Below, piece by piece: positions 36,458 through 46,016 of a DNA stretch of 64,000 nt (the first letter of the stretch is position 1; each line of letters opens with the position of its first letter). The position numbers were made by a program, and so were the translations under genes. Below the pieces are notes generated by a model. That model ran no database searches. It was not told the origin of the DNA and saw only the letters and a list, made by a program, of their open reading frames with translations. Source of the DNA: Protonemura montana (lineage: Eukaryota > Arthropoda > Insecta > Plecoptera > Nemouridae); NCBI GenBank assembly GCA_947568835.1, contig OX387603.1, positions 27,552,651-27,616,650 of the forward strand, read 5' to 3'.

Positions 36458-36706
36458 CTTTTGCATATGTGAATCCGATTTTGCCATCTGTGCAAAATAG
36501 TCAACTGGCCGTTTGGTCAGAATCCCAGCTTCCTTCAGTTTTGGCACTCCTAACAAAACTGCCGCTTGCGCTTGCCGGTGGAAGTTCATCTCACGATGAA
36601 ATTCGTTCATTACTGGGTCAGTCTCCATGTTCAGCTTATTCTTTTCTTTCTTGCGAGCATTGTGATTCCTGATAAATGCTTCTCGTTTTTGTTGAGACTC
36701 TTCAAG
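36458..36706 (-). CDS. EBNA1BP2: EBP2 exon 4: conserved core
   Basis: Residues 87-169 hold the strongest family signature: EFHREMNFHRQAQAAVLLGV followed by KRPVDYFAQMAKSDSHMQK. EBP2 is a nucleolar scaffold needed for 27S pre-rRNA processing and 60S subunit assembly, working with Rrs1 and Brix-family proteins. For the protein to continue into exon 5 (MQK|IR) the exon must end at CAAAAG, and the next bases are GCTAGT. That implies a GC-AG intron; there is no GT at this position, and reading on gives unrelated residues. Confidence 0.93.
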
Positions 36707-36831
36707 CTAAGGTAATAGATGGTCGTGCAATCAAAATATACCATCAAACAGCACTATTTATAAGTAAGTTGCTGAGCATTAACAGGAGGTAGGTAAGAGG
36801 CATTAAAGTATATAACTTTACAGTGGCTTAC

Positions 36832-36939
36832 TTTCTGTGCTAGTTCGTTTGCTAATGGAGCCAAATCATTCGTGATGTCCAGACGTTCAGCCCATGGTAG
36901 TCGAAGACGAAGCTCTTCCAGGCGTCTCTTCAATTCATT
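36832..36939 (-). CDS. EBNA1BP2: EBP2 exon 3
   Basis: Residues 51-86: NELKRRLEELRLRLPWAERL then DITNDLAPLANELAQK. LPW-ERLD(I/V)T is the conserved entry to the EBP2 domain. It is in phase 0 with a CTGACTTTTAG acceptor and an AAA|GTAAGC donor. Confidence 0.92.
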
Positions 36940-37310
36940 CTAAAAGTCAGACATGAAATATTTAGCATTTTTTTAAAGGTCGCAATATTCCGAAATTCGT
37001 CATTGCTTTTAAACAGGATTCTCCATTTTAAGCAAACAATAATGAGATTAATCTTTCTACTGAAGTTTTAGCAATCAGCATGCAGTGCCACTGTCAGGAA
37101 CTTCATACGGTAAGGAGGTATGTAGCAAAACTTAACTGTGCAAATGTGGATGGCTAGTAAACGCCAGTGTGCAGGCCTGAATTACCTGAATCCCGCCTTA
37201 CAGATTTGATCCGTCGCATTCCTTGACCAAAAGACTTGATTCCATTTGAGGTTATTCAAAGCATTAAGTTAGAAGTGTGACTAATAGGCAGGGAAGTGCA
37301 GATTACTTAC

Positions 37311-37400
37311 GGTATTGTTTTTTAAAACGCGCTTAAATTTTTGTTCATGTACAGTATTTACTCCCGGTTTCAGTCGCCCGTCTGCGAAAGCATCTTGAAG
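37311..37400 (-). CDS. EBNA1BP2: EBP2 exon 2
   Basis: Residues 21-50: LQDAFADGRLKPGVN then TVHEQKFKRVLKNNT. LQDAFA-G-LKPGLN is a known EBP2 N-terminal motif. The acceptor is ATTTTCGCAG and the donor ACC|GTAAGT. Phase 0 on both sides. Confidence 0.92.
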
Positions 37401-37480
37401 CTGCGAAAATAGTAGGGTTATGAAACAACAAAATATCAATTTCTATCACTTTTACCACGAGTAACATGTGTGCTACGTAC

Positions 37481-37540
37481 TGCATCATCTGAATCGTAAT
37501 TGGAATCGTAATCTGATTCCACGTCTGAACCCTCGGACAT
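37481..37540 (-). CDS. EBNA1BP2: EBP2 exon 1 with start codon
   Basis: ATG at 37540 begins MSEGSDVESDYDSNYDSDDA, an acidic Ser/Asp leader as in other EBP2 proteins. The donor is GCA|GTACGT. The six exons join with no frameshift to give 321 residues, close to the ~300 of animal EBP2. Confidence 0.9.
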
Positions 37541-39482
37541 TGTTTTAAACTTGTAATTACAAATTTCTCTGTTCACACGTGCACTTCTTCTTGACGGCTT
37601 CGTGACGTGATTTCGAGAATGCGTACAGCGCCACTAGTAGCCAGTTTCGTCTTCTACATAAAAAGCTTTGTCATCTGGCTCATAGGTCGAGGCAGCAGTC
37701 ACTAGCGGGATGTTACTAAAAGGATATTGGCATCACTGACCGCCTTTGTTCAAGTCAGTCATTTGCAAAATCTCACTGGGAGAAGTCGCGCGCTGCCATG
37801 TTGGGCCATTGCAGCCTCTTTTTCTCGCGATATTTGCCTGTAATTAGCTGCGTTAACTAGTAATTAGTCTTGTAATTGACTCTCCAGTGTAATTAATAGC
37901 GTGCTTTTTATGTGTTAATGGTCATACACGATGAATTCAATGTTTTAATCTCTCAGGCTAGACAATATATAGTACATTTTCTGAACGTTTCAATTTAAAG
38001 TCGGTATACTGGTTTAAAAAACGTGCTTTGATTGAACGAGAACCAAAGACTAACCGTGTAAATGTTTTGAATTTCTGCAGAAGTAAAAATGTAAGTACAC
38101 ATTAATCTGGATGCTAAATTAAAACGAACATGCGAGCGCCTACAGTAGGTAGCAGCGAACACATGTCAGCCAACTGGCATTTGATAGATTGACGTTTAAC
38201 CTAACCAATATTCAAGACTTGCCCATTTCTTGTGCGATTAGGCGAGTGCGAAACCGGCTAGAAAGATTACTGGGTACTTAGTTAGTCTTGCCCATGAGAC
38301 AAGCAATTATCAGATCTAAACGGGGTTAAAGGGGGATAGATCGTTACGCTGAGGGCGTGTAGAAAAACATCCCCAAAAACCGACCCAAAATCTAATGGGC
38401 AGGTATTTTCTTTTCTGTCTCGAATGGGGTCGATTTTTGAAAGAATCATATGAGTTGAAAGCTGTTTCACTCAATAACAGCCAGGTAAAGGTAATTAGTG
38501 CAGAAACATATGAATATAATGATGTTATCATTGGTTCGATTTCGAACCCCTTTCCCATCACTTTTCTCATAAAATATTTGGTATGCCTGTCCCCTGAAGA
38601 CCCGTCTCCCCACCACACACACCACACGCACACATAGAATCAGCAAACCCGTCATTGGTTATTAAAACTGTTATTAGAACCGACTTCACGCAAGAAATTG
38701 CTGCGTTTTTATGGGTAAAAGTTGAAACCATCACGCTTCAAAGGCGTACATTTGTATTTTTGCAATTGCTGTGTTTTACCTTACAGTGGCCAAAATTGCC
38801 ACAAACCCCATTTATATGAAATCCCGAATATGTACTACCAATTCAAGTAACACACATCCACTTATGAAAAATCGAACAGTTGTAAATTGTACATATTATT
38901 GTTGTATGATGTTGAAGCAATTTTTAATTTACATTGCATACCGTTCGGTAAGCTAACCTGGGCAACGCGAGCCAATGTCTATGTGATCATTTACTTAATC
39001 AAACTTCCAAATCGCAGCTTCGAATGGCAAAGGTCAGTACAACCCTACGATAGATCCAGTTTCAAACGCGGCTACTCTAACTAACACAGCAATAGGTACT
39101 GAGAGTGGTAATTTAAATCGAATCAAAGTTGGTACTTTGGTTAGGTACAGGTACACCGTACAGGTACAGCTACAGTACAAGTAGCTACATTATAAAGGTA
39201 GTACTGGTACCTAGCAGTATACAGGTACCAAACGTAGATGTGCTTCAGAGTAATTGCATTTGATGCCGATCTTGCGCTGGGGGAATTCGTCCACACGGAC
39301 ACCGGCCAGAAGGGAGACACTTTTATAATTATAATTCACTCATACGAACTTTTCTCGCCATTATATCGTCATACTTTGTCCTGTTTGTGTCCTACAGAAA
39401 GAGCAAAATCTGAAGATCAGTACAGCAATTGACCCCTGAGGCAAAATTATATCTGTGAGAAGATTCAAAGCAGAGATAATAC
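37541..39482. other. EBP2 upstream intergenic region
   Basis: Apart from the E-box region next to EBP2 I recognise no exon, RNA gene or repeat unit here. A loose GGTACAGGTACA(C/G) microsatellite occupies about 39140-39235. Confidence 0.45.
37576..37581 (-). promoter_or_regulatory. E-box upstream of the EBP2 start
   Basis: A CACGTG palindrome lies 36 bases upstream of the EBP2 ATG, within TTCACACGTGCAC. A GTGACGTGA element lies about 25 bases further upstream. Ribosome-biogenesis genes are well-known Myc/Max targets through CACGTG; that it works here is inference. It may lie in the 5' UTR rather than the promoter. Confidence 0.4.
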
Positions 39483-39608
39483 TTAGATGAAATGTTATTT
39501 AAATTGCAAACGCTTGCAATGCGCTGGGTATTTTATTATTATCAACACTATAAGCGTCTCAACCGTTTGGGCATCGAGTTTTGAGACGGTTATAGTGTTG
39601 ATAATAAA
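39483..39608 (-). mobile_element. Palindromic tRNA-related element, copy 2 (short)
   Basis: The long tail is at the left (GATGAAATGTTATTTAAATT then GCAAACGCTTGCAATGCGCT), followed by the arm TATTATTATCAACACTATAA, a very short centre, and the facing arm GAGTTTTGAGACGGTTATAG. It is flanked by AGAGATAATAC (39472-39482) and AGAGACAATAC (39609-39619), an 11-bp target duplication with one mismatch. Orientation is opposite to copy 1. Confidence 0.8.
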
Positions 39609-39789
39609 AGAGACAATACATTTTATTAGTAGGCACAAATAAACTGTATTTTTGAGCCAAACAACAAGTTGTTGTCATGCATCTCGCTGATTCACTATAA
39701 CATTACCAAATGACCGGAGCGAATTCTGCCCCTGGATTGCCGTCATTTCGATAGGTGGGCGAGAAATGACCCTTTCCCATAATTGAATG

Positions 39790-39843
39790 TTTTTAGACTC
39801 ATGTGTACTTGATTTAACCTTAGCACTAGTTTTGAAAAAAAAA
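39790..39843 (+). mobile_element. Foldback repeat, outer-block fragment
   Basis: TTTTTAGACTCATGTGTACT then TGATTTAACCTTAGCACTAG matches the outer block of the 24776-24955 element and then breaks off into an A-run. Confidence 0.7.
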
Positions 39844-40299
39844 CCGGGTGTAGCTGTATCTTATTGATACGGCCGATATTTAAGCGTGACTACGTTCAAC
39901 TACCGCGTAGGCACGTAGGTCAACTACAGTACTGACCATACTTCACATGCAAGTTTTACATCTCTCTTTATTTGAGTTGTGTTTTCATATCTAATTTACA
40001 AGCTGAAGGATTTTACAGATTGGGATGGAAGTGTCATCTTGCGATATATATATTTTATTTTGCATTAGTCTAATGACGAGTGCTAAAAACGCCGCCTCCT
40101 CTCACGCCTCCAATATTTAGTTTATCGAAAATAAAAAAAAAAAGTACTCATAGAGAATTGTCTGAACTATTGAATGATAATAAATCACATTCTGTCCTTT
40201 GCTTCCTGTAGGCTGTAGGGCTTGTTACACATTTGCTATTTTGGAGAGCAAATCCGTACATGCCTCCCTATATAATGCGCTTTAAGACGTAGTCACGTC

Positions 40300-40463
40300 A
40301 AAAACTTTTTGAAATGGGTTTTGATTGCTAAGAAAAGGACAACTAAATTTCCCCATAAACCAAAAGTATGGGAAATTTGGTTAAAGGCTAAAAGCTGAAG
40401 ACTAAAATTGGGAAATTTAGTTGTCCTTTACTTAGCAATCAAAACCCAGTTCAAATAGTTTTT
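40300..40463 (+). mobile_element. Foldback repeat with ~54-bp inverted arms
   Basis: The left arm (40300-40353) AAAAACTTTTTGAAATGGGT... and right arm (40410-40463) are reverse complements with four differences over 54 bases, running from TAGTTTTT inward to AAATTTCCC. The inner half (GACAACTAAATTTCC) differs from the 24776 copy, whereas the outer half (GAACTGGGTTTTGA-TGCTAAG) is shared. It ends three bases before the target duplication of the next element. Confidence 0.75.
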
Positions 40464-40480
40464 GTTATGCCCCTTACTTA

Positions 40481-40788
40481 GGATGAAATCTTATTTAAAT
40501 TTCAAACGCTTGCAATGCGCGGGGTATTTTATTATTAACAACACTATAACCGTCTCAAAAATTGATGCTCAAACGGGGACTCGAACCCCGACTGTGAGTA
40601 TTCACAGCCTCTTGGTTCTACTCCTTGGAGATCCGTCATTCTCATCAAATACACTAAAATCGTCTCAAAAAGCCAGTGTTCAAGTAGCTCAATGGTTCAG
40701 AGCAACACCCGCGACAGGTGGAGATCAGGATTCGAGTCCCTGTTTGGGCATCAATTTTTGAGACGGTTATAGTGTTGTTAATAATAAA
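40481..40788 (-). mobile_element. Palindromic tRNA-related element, copy 3 (composite)
   Basis: It is flanked by an exact 14-bp direct repeat, ATGCCCCTTACTTA, at 40467-40480 and 40789-40802. The left half is the minus-strand tail, arm and a tRNA T-arm (CGGGGACTCGAACCCCG). The right half contains a second inner arm (ACACTAAAATCGTCTCAAAA), a 74-nt tRNA-like segment (40677-40750) and the facing arm ending AATAATAAA. It therefore looks like two tRNA-headed units arranged head to head. Confidence 0.8.
40677..40750 (+). ncRNA. tRNA-like segment inside the palindromic element
   Basis: This 74-nt stretch folds on paper as a cloverleaf. The acceptor TGTTCAA pairs with TTGGGCA (with G-T pairs), the D-stem AGCTC pairs with GAGC, the anticodon stem (A)CACC pairs with GGTG, and the T-stem CAGG pairs with CCTG around TTCGAGT. 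A-box and B-box promoters are present. The anticodon loop CGCGACA has G rather than T at position 33, and two stems carry mismatches. I read it as the SINE head, not a working tRNA gene. Confidence 0.6.
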
Positions 40789-41229
40789 ATGCCCCTTACT
40801 TATTTGAAGAATTTTGTTGTCTGTGGGATATTTAATTGATTCGTGCTGTCGACATAATATCACAATCAAACTTCTGGTACAAACTACACGGAAAGCTTGC
40901 ACCGCACGGCTTTACTCTTTGAACAAAAACCACCCACAGAATTTCCCTCGTGGATCGTTGTTTAGCGCCCATATATCGGGAGGTCTACGCACCTCCGTCG
41001 ATACCACACGTTATTAATTAAAAGGGGATTTCAGTCACGTGGTCTCGTAGCTCGTCAGTAGAGTCGCACGCTCGGAGGGACCCAAACCCTTACACACACA
41101 CGTAACGAATAAATTAGTCATCGCCCCTTTCTCACTAATTGACATTGTTGCGTTTTGAGTGGTGCAAGACTAAGACGCCTCGGCAGTCATCGGTTTCCCT
41201 CCCCGATAGCCAGCATTCTGTCACATTTA

Positions 41230-41413
41230 CAGTTGTGTTAGCCTTACTTTGCCACAACCTGGTGGACTCTGACTACAGTTGTGTTAGCCTTACCTTGCCA
41301 CAACCTGGTGGACTCTGACTACAGTTGTGTTAGCCTTACCTTGCCACAGCCTGGTGGACTCTGACTACAGTTGTGTTAGCCTTACTTTGCCACAGCCTGG
41401 TGGACTCTGACTA
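41230..41413 (+). repeat. 46-bp minisatellite, 4 copies
   Basis: Units begin CAGTTGTGTTAGCCTTAC and end GGTGGACTCTGACTA. Units differ only at CTTTG/CCTTG and CACAACC/CACAGCC. Confidence 0.93.
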
Positions 41414-41840
41414 CACATTGCCAACTTTAGAATGCAAAATAAAGCTGGTCTTCACCGGGGAGTTTGAAAATTAACCAGAAAATTATGATCAAACAATGCA
41501 TTATGCACTTAAATTCTTTGTGAATTTATCAGTTTATTTACGTGAAATTAATTCTATTGAAAAATAAGAACTTAAATGCAAAACTAAAAGTCCTAATGGC
41601 TTCTGCTAAATACCTACCGTACTACACTAGCGGATTCTAGCAATGGCTGCCAAAAAGCAGTTTGCAAGCTTGGTTTCCTGCCAAAACCTAATAAAAGTTA
41701 CGAGTAATCCAAAATATATTAATTTTAACTTTGGTTGATTAAAATTTATTGTTTTTCATTAAATATTTTGTTTTCCTGAAATTATTAAATGTTTCAACCA
41801 AAGAAAAACATTATTTTGATGCTTTTAAATCGGATAGTTA

Positions 41841-42320
41841 ACAGTAGCATCATGGTGTCATGTTTTCTAGGTTGGTACAAGCAGCCCAGAAAGTGGCAAA
41901 CTCAAATGAATCCTAGTGTAACAGTAGCATCATGGTGTCATGTTTTCTAGGTTGGTACAAGCAGCCCAGAAAGTGGCAAACTCAAATGAATCCTAGTGTA
42001 ACAGTAGCATCATGGTGTCATGTTTTCTAGGTTGGTACAAGCAGCCCAGAAAGTGGCAAACTCAAATTAATCCTAGTGTAACAGTAGCATCATGGTGTCA
42101 TGTTTTCTAGGTTGGTACAAGCAGCCCAGAAAGTGGCAAACTCAAATTAATCCTAGTGTAACAGTAGCATCATGGTGTCATGTTTTCTAGGTTGGTACAA
42201 GCAGCCCAGAAAGTGGCAAACTCAAATTAATCCTAGTGTAACAGTAGCATCATGGTGTCATGTTTTCTAGGTTGGTACAAGCATCCCAGAAAGTGGCAAA
42301 CTCAAATTAATCCGAGTGTA
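41841..42320 (+). repeat. 80-bp minisatellite, 6 copies
   Basis: Units start with ACAGTAGCATCATGGTGTCA at 41841, 41921, 42001, 42081, 42161 and 42241, exactly 80 bp apart. The first two units carry CTCAAATGAA and the last four CTCAAATTAA. The last also has GCATCCC and TCCGAG. Copies are otherwise identical, so the array is young or recently homogenised. Confidence 0.96.
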
Positions 42321-42689
42321 AACCCTTTGTGCGCCCGTCAAGACATAGCGTTGTTATGAAATCTTGGCCATGCGCCGATCACCGTGCCAGCCAGCGAGGG
42401 TTGTTTGTGTTTGTCTTAACGATTGGTTAATTACAGAGGTAATTAAGTAATTTCGTGTTCAGGGATTGTGTCAATATGTGGTGGCGGTCGACAGCTTTGA
42501 GTGACAACACCGCTAGTAGCTAATAACGGTAATGGCGTTGATTTTACCCGCGGCCTCCAAACGTAACCTAAGAGTTTGTGACTTGATCGTCGTCGTTCTG
42601 CCGCGCTAGGGAAGGAGTGACAAATATTTAGCCGGCTGATGATTTATGCTTTGCTAATTAAGGGACAAACATAATAATGTATTAGGAGC

Positions 42690-42836
42690 TGGTAGACCAT
42701 CTTAGCTCGATCCTGGTGCTCATTGGTCAGCATCTTGCTGTAACCGCAAGCCTCTTTGCTCCTGTGGTTTCTGGAGGTGAAAGTATAGCATTGTATTTAA
42801 ATGGATACTGTAAATAAACACTATTATTATTATTAT
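42690..42836 (+). mobile_element. Possible LINE 3' end with (ATT)n tail
   Basis: The segment ends GGATACTGTAAATAAACACT then ATTATTATTATTATG. A TTTAAATGGATACTGTAAATAAA context followed by an ATT microsatellite is typical of the 3' end of CR1/jockey-type LINEs. No coding part is present, so the family cannot be named. Confidence 0.35.
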
Positions 42837-42852
42837 GTTGCTAGCTATGATT

Positions 42853-42970
42853 GTTTTTAGACTCATGTCTACTTGATGTAAGCTTAGTACTAGTTTTGAC
42901 AAAAACTATTTCAACTGGTTGAATGCAAATTTCCCGACGTTTCGTAACTTGTACCTGTAACTTCTTCAAG
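42853..42970 (+). mobile_element. Foldback repeat, third full outer block
   Basis: TTTTTAGACTCATGTCTACT, CTTAGTACTAGTTTTGACAA, AACTATTTCAACTGG, TTCCCGACGTTTCGTAACTT and AACTTCTTCAAGGGT occur in the same order as at 24776-24920. The second arm is absent. Confidence 0.75.
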
Positions 42971-44978
42971 GGTTTGAGCAGTCCTGACAATTTTTCGATA
43001 ACAAAAGAACCACATAAAATTATATCAATTACCTAGTTCAAGCATCCTAAGTGCATCTAAATAAAATAATCAGGGTCGATAACTAAAAAACTAACGTATT
43101 TTGTATTTTCTGAAATAAATTCTCGAACAAATTGACGTTTTTTTTACTAACTAACCAATTATGTGTATGGAAAATGTTGCTAGTTAGCTGTCAATACTGG
43201 AAAAAAGCTTGTCTGAATATTAAATTCAAGTACCCATTACATTTATTTGTTTTTCTTATATGCTGCAATTTCAATTGGTAATCACACTCATTTTTATATT
43301 TCCGCAAACTTATTTCCTAACTATTTCCGTATTCCGGGCTAAAATATTTAAAAATAGGCAAACTTGCCTTGCAAAAAAAAAGCATCGCAAAGTCTGGGAC
43401 GGGGCGATTTTAGCTCGGGAATGTGGTTCAAAATTAATGCAATACATTTGCACGTCAATTCTAGGACGTCAATTCTTAATCAACTAAAATCCATTCACTG
43501 GTACGTTTACAGGCAAGCACCCAGGGTGCATTCTCATTTTCTGTTACTTGAAAATATACACGAAAGATTGAAAATATCCGCTTAAAGAATATCCTCTTTT
43601 CAAAAAGGTCAATGCAACACCCGTTTAACTCCCCACCTCATTAAAGGTCAATTGGTTAGAGCACAAAAAGGTGCCAGGATATTACAAACAACCGGACCCT
43701 TTTATATTCAGCAAAACCTTGCGCTTTTCAACATGTTAACAACGAAGTCGCCATTTCAATTTGAATCTAACAAAAGCTTGCATGTACACAGCAACGCTAA
43801 CAGGGCCCTCTAGTAGTTGTATTAGGCGGATAATTGCATTTCAATTGCTCGTTTTGTGTAATATATATAGGTACAGCATAGCTATATAAAGTGCCGTTGA
43901 CTATACCTGTTATTATCATTGCTATCATTCATTGGGGTTGGAGTTGGGGGCCCAATTATTTTCACATAAGTATAACAAATATGAAAATAATCAACATGCG
44001 TATAGGACATCTAAAGGTAACATTATTCATTTTCTGTGGCTGCCTTATTATTATAGCCATGTATTTTTCTTTCAATTTTAATAAAATTAAACTTAATATT
44101 TGAGTCAATTATGTATTGTTGCTGTTGTTACTAAAGAGTAAGCATTTCGTACGAATTGTTGATTTGCATAACCCACTACTGCAAGGGCATTGTGGCTCGG
44201 TCCAATTGTTTGCCGAAATTATATCCAATAGAATAAACATGAGCACACTTAAATAAATACGAAGGCGTGACTTTGTGTGTGTTTGAATAGCATGTGGGTT
44301 TGACAAAACACAAATATTCTGTTGAATTGTTTTATAGCAATTTGGTTGCATTTACATCATGATAATGCTTACATAAACATTGAAATCGGTATGGTTGACC
44401 ACCGTGGACAATGCTTGTTTGAGTGGTGGCCGAGGGAGGCTTAAAGCTATTGAATCCACACAAGTTTTCAATATTCAAACCTCAATTCGATCAAAAAGCA
44501 TCGAAGTATTTATAGTAAATTACGCACGCATGCTAAATTACACTTTAAACTATCAGTAAAATCTACCTCACAATGTCATTGACGACGTCTTGTCGCATAG
44601 ACTCTTGACGGGCTACCCCTTTCAAAGGTATTCCCACTCAATCTACTATTTAGCATTGCTAAATTCGTGCATTACAATTTCCACCAAGTTCTATTATTAT
44701 AAAACGTATCTACACGAATATTCAAGAACCCAACCAAAGTGCTGTTTGGCAAGGCAAGTTATATTCAACCATAATATAAACGGACATCCCAATCCACCTC
44801 CCTGTACTCGTTTCTTGCCCAACAAAACAACCCTCCGGTGTATTTTTCACCCCGCTCGCATTCGACGTCCGTATAGCTCACGTTATTCCCAATTGGCCGC
44901 ATGCATAGTTAGCTCTGAATTAATCATTAGCACCCATTAACGCCATGCGTATGTATGTCTCGTGTGCTTGTTTCACAG
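42971..44978 (+). other. A/T-rich region upstream of the 44979 exon
   Basis: No recognisable exon, RNA gene or repeat. If the gene's start codon is in this window it would have to be in a small exon here or further left, but I cannot point to one. Confidence 0.4.
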
Positions 44979-45049
44979 GGGACGTTCGTACACTGCTCTG
45001 ACGCCGCTGTTCATTGTGATCGTCACCACGCTGCTGGTATCGACGCAGG
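44979..45049 (+). CDS. Signal-peptide exon of a Cys-rich secreted/membrane protein
   Basis: After a GTGCTTGTTTCACAG acceptor the frame reads GRSYTALTPLFIVIVTTLLV then STQ. It ends one base into a codon at CAGG|GTAAGA. The strongly hydrophobic stretch followed by STQG looks like a signal peptide or signal anchor with a cleavage site. Phase and sequence join smoothly to the exon at 63469 (STQG-GCEFPKEW). The first base completes a codon from an upstream exon, so the start codon lies in an exon I cannot locate. The gene continues past the right edge. Confidence 0.65.
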
Positions 45050-45482
45050 GTAAGAATTGATTTTCATGCGATGCGTACGATATTAACGATTGGCGTGGTG
45101 TTTTTCCTCGTTGTTTTTCCACTTGTTTTCGTTGGCTACATTTAATTTAGGTCTTCTTGGTAATGTTATTCTTGATAGAGGTTCCGTAATGTCTGAGAAT
45201 GATTCGGTTACAGATATAGCTTATATATGCCGCTCTTATGGGGTTTAGAAATCCGTCGATAGAGCGCGTGAACATCAGGATGAGTAAATCCCGTTTATTA
45301 CTCGGGAAAACTGTATGATGGTAGACAGATCAATTCTAGACGAGTTCAAAGTATTTTAGCTCGTAGGCGAGGGAAGTTCGTCAAACTGTGAGTCGGTTTC
45401 AAGACTCGCAACTGGCTAATTTTGACCAATGTTAGATTTTATGTACAAGCCGTTGCGTCAAACTGATTCTCTACTGGTAACA

Positions 45483-45705
45483 TATGTTCTCGTGAGATCA
45501 CCGCAGTTAAGTAACACTTCGCTGAATGAGATATTGGATGGGTTACCATCATACCACATCCGTTTGGAAGAGAGATTGCGAAGAAGTGGATTAGCATGGA
45601 TTAGTTAAGGAATCGTGCTGTCCCGGTCGTACCGTTCTTCGGAAGTTCCCTTGTAGGTTATGAGAAGGCTCGAATTTCCTCTTGTCCTTCTAGGCTAGGT
45701 TAGGA
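45483..45705 (+). mobile_element. 5S-rRNA-derived SINE, copy 2 (diverged)
   Basis: The 5' part TCTCGTGAGATCACCGCAGT then TAAGTAACACTTCGCTGAAT and GATATTGGATGGGTTACC aligns with the 5S-like head of the 47376-47700 copy. The 3' part ends CCTTCTAGGCTAGGTTAGG, the same terminus. The middle is diverged. Confidence 0.7.
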
Positions 45706-45940
45706 ACTGCATCATCTCATTATCATTAGCCTATCACAAACGACGACATTAGAACCGAGCCATCAGCGATTCTTCCCAACTCAAAAGCAAAAACGAGAAG
45801 GATATTATTTCAAACGGTCGCAATTTTCTTGGTAATCAATACACTAAGTCATTAAAGTCATCAAAACACATGAAACGTGACACGCACTTCCATCAGCATA
45901 AGTTTCAAACTCCAAAGAAACTCTGCCAAACTGAAGTGGT

Positions 45941-46016
45941 CCTGATGGTCACCCATTTAACACTTGACTCGGCGCATTGTTGCTTAACGTCGGTGATCTC
46001 ACGAGGACCGGTGCTA
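45941..46016 (-). mobile_element. 5S-rRNA-derived SINE head fragment
   Basis: On the minus strand it reads GGTCCTCGTGAGATCACCGA then CGTTAAGCAACAATGCGCCG and GGGTGACCATCAGG. This is the 5S-like head alone, including the GTTAAGCAAC block corresponding to the 5S internal promoter A-box region. Confidence 0.75.

Noticed and set aside
40677-40750. Functional tRNA gene
   Set aside because: Position 33 of the anticodon loop is G, stems have mismatches, and the segment is embedded in a transposable element with target duplications.
41031-41090. tRNA gene suggested by GTAGCTCGTCAGTAGAG
   Set aside because: There is a D-arm-like A-box but no B-box or acceptor pairing; at most a decayed SINE head.
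41230-42320. CRISPR-like array
   Set aside because: Repeats are directly abutting with no unique spacers, and this is intron-bearing animal DNA.
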